A stretch of DNA of 10,931 nucleotides from Klenkia sp. (lineage in GTDB: Bacteria; Actinomycetota; Actinomycetes; Mycobacteriales; Geodermatophilaceae). Position numbers and translations under genes: made by a program. The notes below the pieces were generated by a model. The model made no database searches. It was given only the letters and a program-made list of their open reading frames with translations, and was not told the origin of the DNA. The stretch covers positions 1 through 10,931 of the forward strand of contig JAOPVM010000379.1 in the NCBI GenBank assembly GCA_025966215.1, written 5' to 3'. Shown here one piece after another: positions 1 through 7,058 of the stretch. Each line of letters begins with the position of its first letter. Position 1 is the first letter of the stretch.

Positions 1-141
1 CACCATCGGCGGGTCCATCGACAACGACGCGAACGCCGACACCGTCGTCCCGTGCGGGACACCATCGGCCGACACCGCGGTCACCACCGACACCGGGGTC
101 GCCACCCCGGCCATCACCTCACGGAACTGCTCGGCCAGCAC
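1..141 (-). CDS. Flavin reductase family protein (PF01613-like), N-terminal part, cut by left edge
   Basis: The minus strand opens with GTG at 139-141, three bases after the aldehyde dehydrogenase stop, and stays open to base 1, giving 47 residues. They read MLAEQFREVMAGVATPVSVV, then a stretch containing DGVPHGTTVSAFASLSMDPP. This is the typical start of the HpaC/RutF-type flavin reductase domain: an FR.VM..VATPVSVVT strand, then a D(G)...G.T.SAF.S.S.DPP motif that contributes to the flavin site. Members reduce free FMN or FAD with NAD(P)H and hand it to a partner monooxygenase in the cytoplasm. The 3-base gap implies co-transcription, and probably translational coupling, with the upstream dehydrogenase. 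There is no strong Shine-Dalgarno; ATG at 112-114 is an alternative but would cut into the conserved start. Family assignment is good; the physiological partner is not visible. Confidence 0.85.
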   Translation of the reverse strand, partial: MLAEQFREVMAGVATPVSVVTAVSADGVPHGTTVSAFASLSMDPPMV

Positions 142-144
142 CGC

Positions 145-1635
145 TCAGCCCAGCTGGAACGGGTCGCGCGTGCCGCCGGTCAGCTCGATGAACACCGACT
201 TGTTCTCGGTGTACTCGTTGATCGCCTCGACGCCGTTCTCCCGGCCGATGCCCGAGTTGCCGAACCCGCCGAAGGGCATGTTCGGGGCGACCACGCGGTA
301 GGCGTTGACCCAGACGGTGCCGGCGCGCAGCTTCGCGGCGACCCGGTGCGCGCGGTGCACGTCCTTGGTCCACACCGCCCCGGCCAGGCCGTAGGGGGTG
401 TCGTTGGCCAGCTTCAGCGCCTCGTCCTCCTCGGTGAAGGTGTAGGCGGCGAGCACCGGGCCGAACACCTCCTCGCGGACGATGGTGTTCTCCGGCCCCA
501 CGTTCGTGACCACGGTCGGCTTGACGAACAGCCCGCCGAGCTCGGCCGAGGGCTCGCCGCCGCAGGCGAACGTGGCACCCTCGGCGGCCGCGCCCTGCAG
601 GTAGCCCAGCACCTTCTCGTACTGCGGGCGGTTGGCGACCGGGCCCATCTCGGTGTCGGCGTCGTTGGGGTCGCCGAGCTTGATCGCGTTGGCCCGGGCG
701 GCGACCTTCTCGATCAGGGCGTCGTGCACGTCGGCGTGCACGATCAGCCGGGAGCCGGCCATGCAGGTCTGCCCGGTGGCCGCGAACACCCCGGCGACCA
801 GGCCGTTGGCGGCGGCGTCCAGGTCGGCGTCGGCGAAGACGATCTGCGGGCTCTTGCCACCCAGCTCCAGGGTGACCCGGTTGAGGATGCTGACCGCGGC
901 CCGGGCCACGGCGGCGCCGGTGGCGGTGGAGCCGGTGAAGGCCACCTTGTCGATGCCGGTGTGCGAGGCCAGCGCCTCACCGGTGGAGCGGTCCCAGCCG
1001 GTGACGACGTTGATGACGCCGGCGGGCAGCCCGGCCTCGGTGAGGATCTCGGCGAAGGCGACCGTGGAGGCCGGCGCGTGCTCCGAGGGCTTGACCACGC
1101 AGGTGTTGCCGGCGGCCAGCAGCGGGGCGAGCTTGAAGGTCAGCAGCAGCAGCGGGGAGTTCCACGGCGTGATGCAGCCGACGACGCCGACCGGCTCGCG
1201 GGTGGTGTAGGCGAAGTAGTTCTGGTTGACCGGCGGGACGGTGCGGCCCTCGATCTTGTCGGCGAGCCCGGAGAAGTACCAGTACCACTGGGGCAGGCCC
1301 TTGAGCTGGCCGAGCATCTCGCGCATGAGCTTGCCGGAGTCGTTGACCTCCAGCTGGGCCAGCCGCTCGGCGTTGGCGAGGATGGCGTCGCCGCACCTGC
1401 GCAGGATCGCGGCGCGCTGGAAGCCCGACATCTGGCCCCACTCGCCGTCGAAGGCGGCCCGGGCGGCGGCGACGGCTGCGTCGACGTCCTCCGGGGCGCC
1501 GTCGGCGAGGGTCGCCCAGGGCTTGCCGGTGTAGGGGTTCTGCGACTCGAAGGTCTTCCCCGAGCGGGCGTCGACGGTCTCGCCGCCGATGAACAGCCCG
1601 AAGCGCTCGAGGTCGGTGGAGGTTGCGGTCGTCAT
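145..1635 (-). CDS. NAD(P)-dependent aldehyde dehydrogenase (ALDH superfamily)
   Basis: A full-length 496-residue ALDH (PF00171) that oxidises an aldehyde to a carboxylate with NAD(P)+ in the cytosol. Visible signatures: PWNS with the oxyanion Asn at about 159, KPSEH with the cofactor Lys at about 182, the Rossmann FTGSTATG at about 233-240, LELGGKSP with the general-base Glu at about 257, GQTC with the nucleophile Cys at about 291, and EEVFGP at about 388-393. I chose ATG at 1633-1635 because a perfect AAGGAG (complement of 1642-1647) sits 6 bases upstream. An ATG at 1668 would add 11 poorly conserved residues but has no comparable ribosome site. The [20 protein letters not shown] region and the overall pattern recall the broad family that includes trigonelline-pathway TgnC and betaine/semialdehyde dehydrogenases. 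Substrate cannot be assigned. It is the fourth gene of the minus-strand operon and is followed by a flavin reductase. Confidence 0.95.
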   Translation of the reverse strand: MTTATSTDLERFGLFIGGETVDARSGKTFESQNPYTGKPWATLADGAPEDVDAAVAAARAAFDGEWGQMSGFQRAAILRRCGDAILANAERLAQLEVNDSGKLMREMLGQLKGLPQWYWYFSGLADKIEGRTVPPVNQNYFAYTTREPVGVVGCITPWNSPLLLLTFKLAPLLAAGNTCVVKPSEHAPASTVAFAEILTEAGLPAGVINVVTGWDRSTGEALASHTGIDKVAFTGSTATGAAVARAAVSILNRVTLELGGKSPQIVFADADLDAAANGLVAGVFAATGQTCMAGSRLIVHADVHDALIEKVAARANAIKLGDPNDADTEMGPVANRPQYEKVLGYLQGAAAEGATFACGGEPSAELGGLFVKPTVVTNVGPENTIVREEVFGPVLAAYTFTEEDEALKLANDTPYGLAGAVWTKDVHRAHRVAAKLRAGTVWVNAYRVVAPNMPFGGFGNSGIGRENGVEAINEYTENKSVFIELTGGTRDPFQLG

Positions 1636-1641
1636 CGACTG

Positions 1642-1647
1642 CTCCTT
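1642..1647 (-). promoter_or_regulatory. Shine-Dalgarno of the aldehyde dehydrogenase
   Basis: The minus strand reads AAGGAG here, 6 bases before ATG 1635. This decides the start against the in-frame ATG at 1668, which lies only 4 bases beyond the preceding stop. Confidence 0.8.
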
Positions 1648-1672
1648 GTCGTCAGGGTGCGGGGTCATCAGG

Positions 1673-2206
1673 TCAGACCTGGGGTTCCAGGGCCTGCAGG
1701 GCGGGTGAGGTGCGGACGGCGTTCGTGAGGTCGACCAGGGCCCGGCCGTGTGCGGCGGCCAGCTCGGCGGCGTCGGCGGTCAGCTCGGTGCCGTCGAAGT
1801 GCGGGTGGCTGAGCACCAGCCCCGGGCTGAGCACCTGGCAGCCGTAGAACCCGGCCAGCAGGCTGCGCAGGGAGTCCTGGGCCAGGAAGTGCTCGGGGGC
1901 GTTGTTGGTCATGACGATCGCCGCCGTCGTCCGGGCCAGGTGGGCCGTGGTCTCGGTGGTGTACCGGCCGCGCTCGGCGGACTCGAACAGGCTGCGCAGC
2001 AGGCTGGAGAACGACGCCCGGTAGGTGGGGCTGCCGAAGACGACCGCGTCCGCGGCCTCCATGGCGTCCAGCACGGTGGGGACGTCGGTGTCGGCGAGGC
2101 TGAGCTTGCTGACCTCGGCCCCGGAGCACCCGGCCAGCAGACCCGCGACGGCGGCGTCGGTGCGCCCGCCCACCGACGGGCTGCCCACGATCCCGAGCAC
2201 GATCAC
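1673..2206 (-). CDS. NAD(P)H-dependent FMN reductase, flavodoxin-like (SsuE/MsuE type)
   Basis: A 177-residue protein of the NADPH_dep_FMN_red family (flavodoxin fold). The N-terminus MIVLGIVGSPSVGGRT is the beta-strand plus phosphate-binding loop. FGSPTYRASFSSLLRSLFE (about 57-75) matches the SsuE/MsuE pattern P.Y.AS.S..LK..LD, and the TNNAPEHFLAQD segment occupies the place of the SsuE loop TGGTVAHLLAVD. Such enzymes reduce FMN with NAD(P)H for luciferase-like monooxygenases. The start is GTG 2204-2206, overlapping the lyase stop as GTGA. A GGGAG ribosome site (2212-2216) lies 5 bases upstream, inside the lyase 3' end. The open frame extends well upstream, but that part is antisense-like sequence within the lyase gene in another frame. 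Length agrees with the family (about 170-190). A quinone reductase or iron-sulfur flavoprotein is less likely. Confidence 0.85.
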   Translation of the reverse strand: MIVLGIVGSPSVGGRTDAAVAGLLAGCSGAEVSKLSLADTDVPTVLDAMEAADAVVFGSPTYRASFSSLLRSLFESAERGRYTTETTAHLARTTAAIVMTNNAPEHFLAQDSLRSLLAGFYGCQVLSPGLVLSHPHFDGTELTADAAELAAAHGRALVDLTNAVRTSPALQALEPQV

Positions 2207-3120
2207 CGGAACTCCCCGCGCGGCCGACTGACCCCACCGGCCCGGAACAGCGAGCTGGGCAGGGCGTGCCCGACCGCCTGCTCGGTCACGGCGGCCGCGG
2301 CGAGCACGGCGTCCAGGTCGATGCCGGTCTCCACCCCGGAGTCGGTGAGCCAGTAGACGAGCTCTTCGGTGGCGATGTTGCCGCTGGCGCCGGGGGCGAA
2401 CGGGCAGCCGCCGAGCCCACCGACCGAGGCGTCGAGCTGGGTGACCCCGGCGAGGACGGCGGCCAGGGCGTTGGCCTGCCCGGTGCCGCGGGTGTCGTGG
2501 AAGTGCGCCCCCAGCGGCAGCCCGGGGGCGGCGTCCCGGACGGCGTCGAGCAGGTCGACCGTGCGCCGGGGCGTGACGGTGCCGATGGTGTCGCCCAGGC
2601 ACAGCTGGTCGGCGCCCTGGGCGACCGCGGAGCGGACGACGTCCAGCACCCGGGACGGATCGGTCCGTCCGTCGAAGGGGCAGTCCCACGCGGTCGCCAC
2701 GATCACCTCGAGGGAGCCGCCGGCGCCGTGCGAGACCTCGGCGATGGCGCCGACGGCCTCCACGGCCTCGGCGGTGGGTCGGCCGGCGTTGGCCCGGGAG
2801 TGGCTGTCGGCGGCGCTGACCACGTACTCCAGGTGCGGGATCCCGGCGTCCACCGCGCGCTGGGCCCCGCGCAGGTTGGCCACCAGCGCGGAGAAGTGCA
2901 CCCCGGGGAAGCGGTGCAGCTGCGCGGCGAGCTCGTCGGCGTCGGCCAACGCGGGCACCGCCCTGGGGGAGACGAACGAGGTGACCTCGATCCGCTGCAC
3001 GCCGGTGGCGACCAGCGCCTCCAGCATCGCGACCTTGGCCGACAGCGGGACGGGCGCCTCGATCTGGAGGCCGTCCCGCAACCCCACCTCGCGGACGTCC
3101 ACGTCGTTGGGCAGCTGCAC
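2203..3120 (-). CDS. Hydroxymethylglutaryl-CoA lyase family protein
   Basis: A 305-residue TIM-barrel enzyme of the HMGL-like family (PF00682). HMG-CoA lyases split 3-hydroxy-3-methylglutaryl-CoA into acetyl-CoA and acetoacetate; relatives split citramalyl-CoA or longer-chain analogues. Seen motifs: REVGLRDGLQ at about 10-19 (Arg and Asp of the active site), SFVSP at 48-52, GDTIG at 176-180, HFHDTRG at 206-212 (two metal-binding His), and SVGGLGGCPFAPGASGN at 232-248 with the flexible-loop Cys 239 and metal-ligand Asn 248. All key residues are present, so it should be active. The start is GTG 3118-3120, one base after the CoA-transferase stop, with GGGAG upstream inside that gene. Its stop overlaps the next start by 4 bases. 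Pairing with a CoA-transferase suggests the latter makes its CoA substrate. The exact acyl group is unknown. Confidence 0.92.
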   Translation of the reverse strand: MQLPNDVDVREVGLRDGLQIEAPVPLSAKVAMLEALVATGVQRIEVTSFVSPRAVPALADADELAAQLHRFPGVHFSALVANLRGAQRAVDAGIPHLEYVVSAADSHSRANAGRPTAEAVEAVGAIAEVSHGAGGSLEVIVATAWDCPFDGRTDPSRVLDVVRSAVAQGADQLCLGDTIGTVTPRRTVDLLDAVRDAAPGLPLGAHFHDTRGTGQANALAAVLAGVTQLDASVGGLGGCPFAPGASGNIATEELVYWLTDSGVETGIDLDAVLAAAAVTEQAVGHALPSSLFRAGGVSRPRGEFR

Positions 3121-3121
3121 G

Positions 3122-4321
3122 TCAGACCACTCCCTGCTGGGCCAGCTCGGTCAGGTCGTCGGCGGTGAGCCCGAGCAGCTCGCCGTAGACCTCGGTGTTG
3201 TGGCTGCCGGGCCGGGGCGGGCCGGCCCAACGGACCGTGCCGGGGGTCTCGGACAGCTGGGGGGTGATGCCGGGGCCGAGCACGTCGGTGCCGACCCCGA
3301 GGTCGTGGTGGGCCACGAGCATGTCCCGGGCGGCGAACTGCTCGTCGGCCACGACGTCGGCCACGGTGGCGACCGGTCCGACGACGACGCCGGCCGCCGA
3401 GCAGCGGGTGACGACGTCGTCCGGCGGGAGCTGTCCCGCCCAGGCGCCGATGAGGTCGTCGAGCTCGTCCTGGTGCCGGGCCCGGGCGCCGTGCGTGGCG
3501 TACCGCTCGTCGTCGGCGAGCTCGGGGCGGTCCATCGCGGCGCACAGCCGGCGGAACAGGGTGTCCTGGTTGGCCGCGATGATCACGAAGGTGCCGTCCG
3601 CGGTCTGGTAGCTGTTGGACGGCGCGATGGCGTCCAGCCGGGTGCCGCTGGGCTGCCGGACGTGTCCGGCCCGGGAGTAGTCGGCGACCATCGACTCGGT
3701 CACCGCCAGGCAGGAGTCGGTGAGCGCGGCGTCCACCACCTGTCCGCGTCCGGTCCGCGCCCGGGCGACCAGCGCGGTGAGGATGCCCTGGCAGGCGAAC
3801 ATGCCGGCCAGCGAGTCCCCCAGCGACAGCGCCATCCGCACCGGCGGCTGCCCGGGGAAGCCGGTCACGTACCGCATGCCGGCGCGGGCCTCGGCGACGC
3901 TGGCGTACCCCGGCTGGGCGGCCATCGGTCCGGTCTGGCCGTAGCCGGAGACCCGGGCCAGCACCAGGCCGGGGTTGGCCGAGCTCAGCCGGTCGTAGCC
4001 CAGCCCCCACCGCTCGAGCGTGCCGGGCCGGAAGCTCTCCACCACCACGTCGGCGTCGGCGGCGAGGGCCAGGAAGAGCTCCTGGCCGCGCTCGGACCGC
4101 AGGTCCAGGGTGATGCAGCGCTTGTTGCGGGCGTGCACGGTCCAGAAGAACCCACGCCCGTCCTCGTGCACCTGGCCCCAGGTGCGCAGCGGGTCGGGTC
4201 GGTCCGGCGCCACGATCTTGACCACGTCGGCGCCCTGGTCGCCGAGCAGCCGCCCGGCGAAGGGCCCGGCGATCAGCGTGCCGATCTCGAGCACGCGGAT
4301 GCCGTCCAGCGCACCGGTCAC
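3122..4321 (-). CDS. CaiB/BaiF family (class III) CoA-transferase
   Basis: A 399-residue class III CoA-transferase, typical family length (about 390-430). It starts LDGIRVLEIGTLIAGPFAGR, the standard N-terminus with the LGDQGADVVKI strand (27-36). It carries RNKRCITLDL (65-74), DVVVESFRPG (91-100) and LSLGDSLAGMF (165-175), in which Asp169 is placed as the catalytic carboxylate forming the mixed anhydride. These cytosolic enzymes move CoA between carboxylic acids, often with succinyl-CoA as donor. Relatives act on formate/oxalate, carnitine, itaconate, mesaconate, HMG or benzylsuccinate. The start is GTG 4319-4321 with AGGAG (complement of 4330-4334) 8 bases upstream. It is first in the minus-strand operon and is followed after one base by the HMG-CoA lyase homologue, consistent with activation of a hydroxyacid before cleavage. 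Substrate unproven. Confidence 0.93.
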   Translation of the reverse strand: MTGALDGIRVLEIGTLIAGPFAGRLLGDQGADVVKIVAPDRPDPLRTWGQVHEDGRGFFWTVHARNKRCITLDLRSERGQELFLALAADADVVVESFRPGTLERWGLGYDRLSSANPGLVLARVSGYGQTGPMAAQPGYASVAEARAGMRYVTGFPGQPPVRMALSLGDSLAGMFACQGILTALVARARTGRGQVVDAALTDSCLAVTESMVADYSRAGHVRQPSGTRLDAIAPSNSYQTADGTFVIIAANQDTLFRRLCAAMDRPELADDERYATHGARARHQDELDDLIGAWAGQLPPDDVVTRCSAAGVVVGPVATVADVVADEQFAARDMLVAHHDLGVGTDVLGPGITPQLSETPGTVRWAGPPRPGSHNTEVYGELLGLTADDLTELAQQGVV

Positions 4322-4516
4322 AGGGGCAGCTCCTCACGTCGTCGTGCGGGTCGGGTCCGACGGTAGGCAGTGCGGGGGACGCCGACCATCCGCCGTCGGC
4401 GGACCTCCATCCGCACAGCGCAGGGTCGCCCCACGGGCCTGGACCCGACATGCGTTGCGTCCTACCTTTCCCGCAGACGCCGGGCACCGCAGCTCGGCCG
4501 GACGACAGGGAGAGAC
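4322..4516. promoter_or_regulatory. Divergent intergenic region of CoA-transferase operon and DinB-like/ADH pair
   Basis: This 195-base gap must hold promoters in both directions because genes are transcribed away from each other. Visible items: AGGAG for the minus-strand gene (4330-4334); a palindrome GTCGG-GT-CCGAC (4350-4361); a palindrome TCCGCC-GTC-GGCGGA (4389-4403); a GGACCCGAC at 4441-4449 that is inverted relative to GTCGGGTCC at 4350-4358; a tandem TGCGT TGCGT at 4451-4460; and GGGAG before the plus-strand start. A weak sigma70-like pair TGGACC (4439-4444) and TACCTT (4463-4468), spaced 18, could serve the plus strand. Short palindromes arise easily at this GC content, so operator function is only a guess. 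Confidence 0.45.
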
Positions 4517-5035
4517 ATGTCCGACCTGGTAGCAGAGCAGTCCCGGATCGCCGACCGGACGCTGACCGCCGTCGAGGAGCTGCTGCGCAGCATCGACGAC
4601 GGCGACCTGCACGTCGCCGACCCCGGTGGCGGCTGGACCGGCGCGACCGTGGTGAGCCACATGACCCTGGCCGGGCTGCTGTGGGTGGCCGACATCGCCC
4701 GCCTGCAGGCCGACCCCGAGCTGGACTTCTTCTACCGCGAGGAGATCGGGCACGACACCATCGGCGCGATCCCGCCGACCGCCGCCGAGGCCGCGGACAA
4801 GATCGCCGCACTGCGCCGCACGATGGTCTCGACGATGCCCCACCACACCCCGGAGATCCTCGAGCGGTCGGTGGAGATCACCACGCTGGGCCGGATGACC
4901 GTCGCCGAGTGGCTGCCGATCATCGTCGGGCACGTCGTGCACCACCGCGACCAGCTGCACGCCGTCCTCAGGTCCCGGGGCAAGCTGCCCGCGCGGTTCG
5001 AGGTGCCCGAGGGCCACACCGGAGAGGACGCCTGA
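4517..5035 (+). CDS. DinB-family protein (putative metal-dependent four-helix protein)
   Basis: A 172-residue protein with the size and layout of the DinB/YfiT-like superfamily. It has an N-terminal helix, then WTGATVVSHMTLAG (40-53), and a C-terminal IIVGHVVHHRDQLHAVL (135-151). In this superfamily one His after the first conserved W.....V..H motif and two from an H...H motif on the last helix bind a divalent metal; here His48, His139 and His143 fit. Known members include thiol S-transferases (mycothiol or bacillithiol dependent) and mycothiol-dependent maleylpyruvate isomerase, but many have no known role. ATG 4517 is preceded by AGGGAGAG about 3-5 bases upstream. Its stop TGA shares the A with the ATG of the alcohol dehydrogenase (TGATG), so the two are translationally coupled. 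Family fairly sure, function unknown. Confidence 0.8.
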   Translation: MSDLVAEQSRIADRTLTAVEELLRSIDDGDLHVADPGGGWTGATVVSHMTLAGLLWVADIARLQADPELDFFYREEIGHDTIGAIPPTAAEAADKIAALRRTMVSTMPHHTPEILERSVEITTLGRMTVAEWLPIIVGHVVHHRDQLHAVLRSRGKLPARFEVPEGHTGEDA

Positions 5036-6054
5036 TGCGCGCCGTCGTGCTCACCGGGGTGGGCCGGGTCGAGGTGCAGGACCGGCCCGACCCCACCGCC
5101 GACCCGTTGCACGTGGTGGTGCACGTCGACGTCGCCTCGCTGTGCGGCACCGACGCCCACCAGTACGAGGGCCGGATCGACTCACCCTTCCCGCGGGTGC
5201 CCGGCCACGACTTCGCCGGCACCGTCGTCTCGGTCGGCGCGGGGGTGGACGAGGCGCTGATCGGCCGGCAGTTCGCGGTCAAGCCCTCGCTGCCCTGCGG
5301 GACCTGCGCCGCCTGCGTGGACGGGCCCTCGCTGGACTGCCCGAACAAGAAGCTGATCGGGCTGTGGAGCGACGGCTGCTTCGCCGAGCTGGTCGCCGTC
5401 CCGCGGGTGAACCTGGTGCCGATCCCCGACGGCGTGCCGATCTGGGGTGCGGCGCTGCTGGAGCCCTTCGCCGTGGCGCTGAACTGCATCGACCGGCTGC
5501 AGATCACACTGGGCGACTCGGTGCTGGTGCTCGGCCAGGGCCCGATCGGCCTGGCCGTGGCCCGGTTCGCGGCGCTCTCGGGCGCCGGGCGGCTCACGGT
5601 CACCGACGTCCGGGACGAGGTCTTCGAGGTCTCCCGGGCCTTCGGGGCCACCGACTGCCTGGACAGCCGCACCGACGGGCTGGTCGAGCGGGTGCTGGAG
5701 ATGCACGGCGGTCGTGGCGCCGACATCGTCGTGGAGACGTCGGGTGCGCCGGCGGCCTCGGCGTCGGTGATCGACCTGGTGCGCAAGGAGGGCAAGGCCT
5801 CCTTCATCGGCTACGCCAACGACCTGCCGGGCATCCCCGTCGTCCCGATGATGCTCAAGACGGCCACCGTGTTCGGCATCGGCGGCAACGGTGGGCGCGG
5901 GCAGTACGAGCGCTCGCTGGAGCTCATCCGGGCCGGTCGGGTCGACCTGTCCCCCCTGGTCACCCACCGCTTCCCGTTGGAGGACGCCGCGGAGGCCTTC
6001 GAGGTCGCCAGCACCAAGCGCGACGGCGCGATCAAGGTCCTCCTGGAGCCCTGA
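5035..6054 (+). CDS. Zinc-dependent medium-chain alcohol dehydrogenase (threonine/sorbitol-DH-like)
   Basis: A 339-residue MDR-family dehydrogenase that interconverts an alcohol and a ketone or aldehyde with NAD(H). Catalytic zinc residues: Cys37 in LCGTD, His58 in GHDF and Glu143 in LLEPFAVALN. Structural zinc: Cys88, Cys91, Cys94 and Cys102 in the PCGTCAAC......C pattern. The Rossmann motif VLGQGPIGL spans about 165-173, and Asp191 in VTDVR suggests NAD rather than NADP. The usual GHE after the first strand is GHD here, a conservative change. Length (about 340-350) is normal. It starts with ATG inside the DinB-like stop (TGATG), with GGAGAGG just upstream in the DinB-like gene. Polyol, threonine and 2,3-butanediol dehydrogenases are closest in type. 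The true substrate is not known; it may generate the carbonyl compound for neighbouring enzymes. Confidence 0.92.
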   Translation: MRAVVLTGVGRVEVQDRPDPTADPLHVVVHVDVASLCGTDAHQYEGRIDSPFPRVPGHDFAGTVVSVGAGVDEALIGRQFAVKPSLPCGTCAACVDGPSLDCPNKKLIGLWSDGCFAELVAVPRVNLVPIPDGVPIWGAALLEPFAVALNCIDRLQITLGDSVLVLGQGPIGLAVARFAALSGAGRLTVTDVRDEVFEVSRAFGATDCLDSRTDGLVERVLEMHGGRGADIVVETSGAPAASASVIDLVRKEGKASFIGYANDLPGIPVVPMMLKTATVFGIGGNGGRGQYERSLELIRAGRVDLSPLVTHRFPLEDAAEAFEVASTKRDGAIKVLLEP

Positions 6055-6062
6055 CCCGCCGC

Positions 6063-6123
6063 GGTAGGGGTACCCCCACCCACCCTCACGGGCCCCGTGG
6101 GAGGGGGTGGGGGTACCCCTACC
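6063..6123. terminator. 61-base palindrome, likely bidirectional terminator between convergent genes
   Basis: Arms 6063-6081 and 6105-6123 are perfect 19-base inverted copies. An inner stem CACGG-GCC-CCGTG (6087-6099) lies on the same axis, leaving a small 5-base mismatched bulge on each side. It begins 8 bases after the alcohol dehydrogenase stop and ends one base before the stop of the convergent SCO6745-family gene. There is no T-tract on either strand, as is common in high-GC actinobacteria. Each arm contains the self-complementary GGGGTACCCC. Confidence 0.8.
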
Positions 6124-6124
6124 G

Positions 6125-7039
6125 TCAGCCGGAGATGCGCTTGTACGGGTCCGACGGCGCCGCGCCCGCCGCCACGATCTGCGCCGACCAGGTGTCCAGC
6201 TGCTCGGTCAGGGCGGGGACGTCGTCGCCGATCGGGGCGAGCACCAGGTCCATCGCGGCGTCGGTCTGCGCCTCGATCCGGTCGCGCTCGGCCTGGCCCT
6301 GTGGGGTGAGCGCGCCGTCGGCGACCCAGCCGCGGGAGACCAGGTCGGCATCGGCGGCGGCCATGGCCTCGGGTGCCCAGCCGCGGGTGCCGGCGTAGGC
6401 GGTGGGCTCCCAGCCCACCCAGTACTCGGTCACCAGGTTCATCTGCAGACCGGTGAGCCCGGCGGCGACGTTGGCCGCCTGGTGGGTGTCACCGCGGTAC
6501 TCGCGCAGCACGTTGAGCGCGTGCCACAGCTGGCCCCACGGGTCCTCCGGCCAGTCCAGCGAGGCGAGACCGGCCACCAGGGGCCGGCCGGCGACATCGG
6601 CCACGGCCACGTCGGTGGCCCGGCGCAGCTGGGCGACCGCGGTCTCCACCTCACCGGTCGGCACGTCGCCGAGCACCTCGTGCAGCGACTGGACCGCACC
6701 GCGCTCGCGGGCGGCCAGGACGTCGGCGCGGGAGGCGAGGCCGCGGGCCTGCTCGTAGAGGGAGGTCACCAGCCCGGGCTCGAAGACCCCGAAGGCGGCG
6801 ACGACGACCGGCGGGGTCGGCTCGCCCATCGGTGCGGCACGGCCCCAGACGTAGCCGGTGAGGAACTCCAGGCCCAGGGCCTCCATCGCGGCGTAGGCCG
6901 GCTTGCCCCAGAAGCCGATGGTGGCCAGCGGCTCCGCGGCGTCGCGCAGCGATCGGGCCGCGCCGGTGGGCACCCGGGGGGCGGGGCGCCCTGCGGAGGG
7001 CTCGGCCAGGAAGGCCGCCGACAGTTCTGCGTAGTCCAC
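6125..7039 (-). CDS. SCO6745-family protein (uncharacterised actinobacterial family)
   Basis: A 304-residue soluble protein without signal peptide or membrane segment. It resembles the actinobacterial SCO6745 family: a conserved N-terminal FWGKPAYAAMEALGL segment (about 43-57), GYVWGRAAPMG (62-72), VVVAAFGVFEPGLV (78-91), and a central tract ending in a segment near 180-225 with LREYRGDTH and a Trp-rich WVGWEPTAYAG. The C-terminal part has a winged-helix look (LVSRGWVADGALTPQGQAER), as in HTH-like domains where TxxG follows the recognition helix. The biochemical role is not established. GTG 7037-7039 is the start, with GAGGAG 7 bases upstream. It follows the AraC regulator by 19 bases and is probably co-transcribed with it, which may mean a sensing or accessory regulatory role. 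Family name moderately certain; function unknown. Confidence 0.7.
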   Translation of the reverse strand: MDYAELSAAFLAEPSAGRPAPRVPTGAARSLRDAAEPLATIGFWGKPAYAAMEALGLEFLTGYVWGRAAPMGEPTPPVVVAAFGVFEPGLVTSLYEQARGLASRADVLAARERGAVQSLHEVLGDVPTGEVETAVAQLRRATDVAVADVAGRPLVAGLASLDWPEDPWGQLWHALNVLREYRGDTHQAANVAAGLTGLQMNLVTEYWVGWEPTAYAGTRGWAPEAMAAADADLVSRGWVADGALTPQGQAERDRIEAQTDAAMDLVLAPIGDDVPALTEQLDTWSAQIVAAGAAPSDPYKRISG

Positions 7040-7058
7040 GGTGGAGCTCCTCGAGGGG

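Noticed and set aside
1636..1668. Upstream ATG start for the aldehyde dehydrogenase
   Set aside because: It has no ribosome site comparable with AAGGAG before ATG 1635, and the added residues show no family similarity.
52..1728. Long plus-strand open frame antisense to the aldehyde dehydrogenase (558 codons)
   Set aside because: It is Gly/Arg/Val-rich low-information sequence with no family motifs; stop codons are rare at this GC content, and the opposite strand encodes an intact enzyme.
2207..2689. N-terminal extension of the FMN reductase frame
   Set aside because: It is Arg/Pro-rich out-of-frame sequence of the lyase gene. The true flavodoxin-like start follows GTG 2206, with a ribosome site and GTGA overlap.
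1..4321. A complete trigonelline or pyridine degradation cluster
   Set aside because: Only the dehydrogenase, reductases and LLM type are reminiscent. The amidase and formamidase genes of such pathways are absent, and an HMGL/CoA-transferase pair does not belong to them.
2369..4366. Plus-strand open frames across the lyase and CoA-transferase genes
   Set aside because: They are antisense to two genes with complete catalytic motifs, and their translations look like typical GC-driven shadows.
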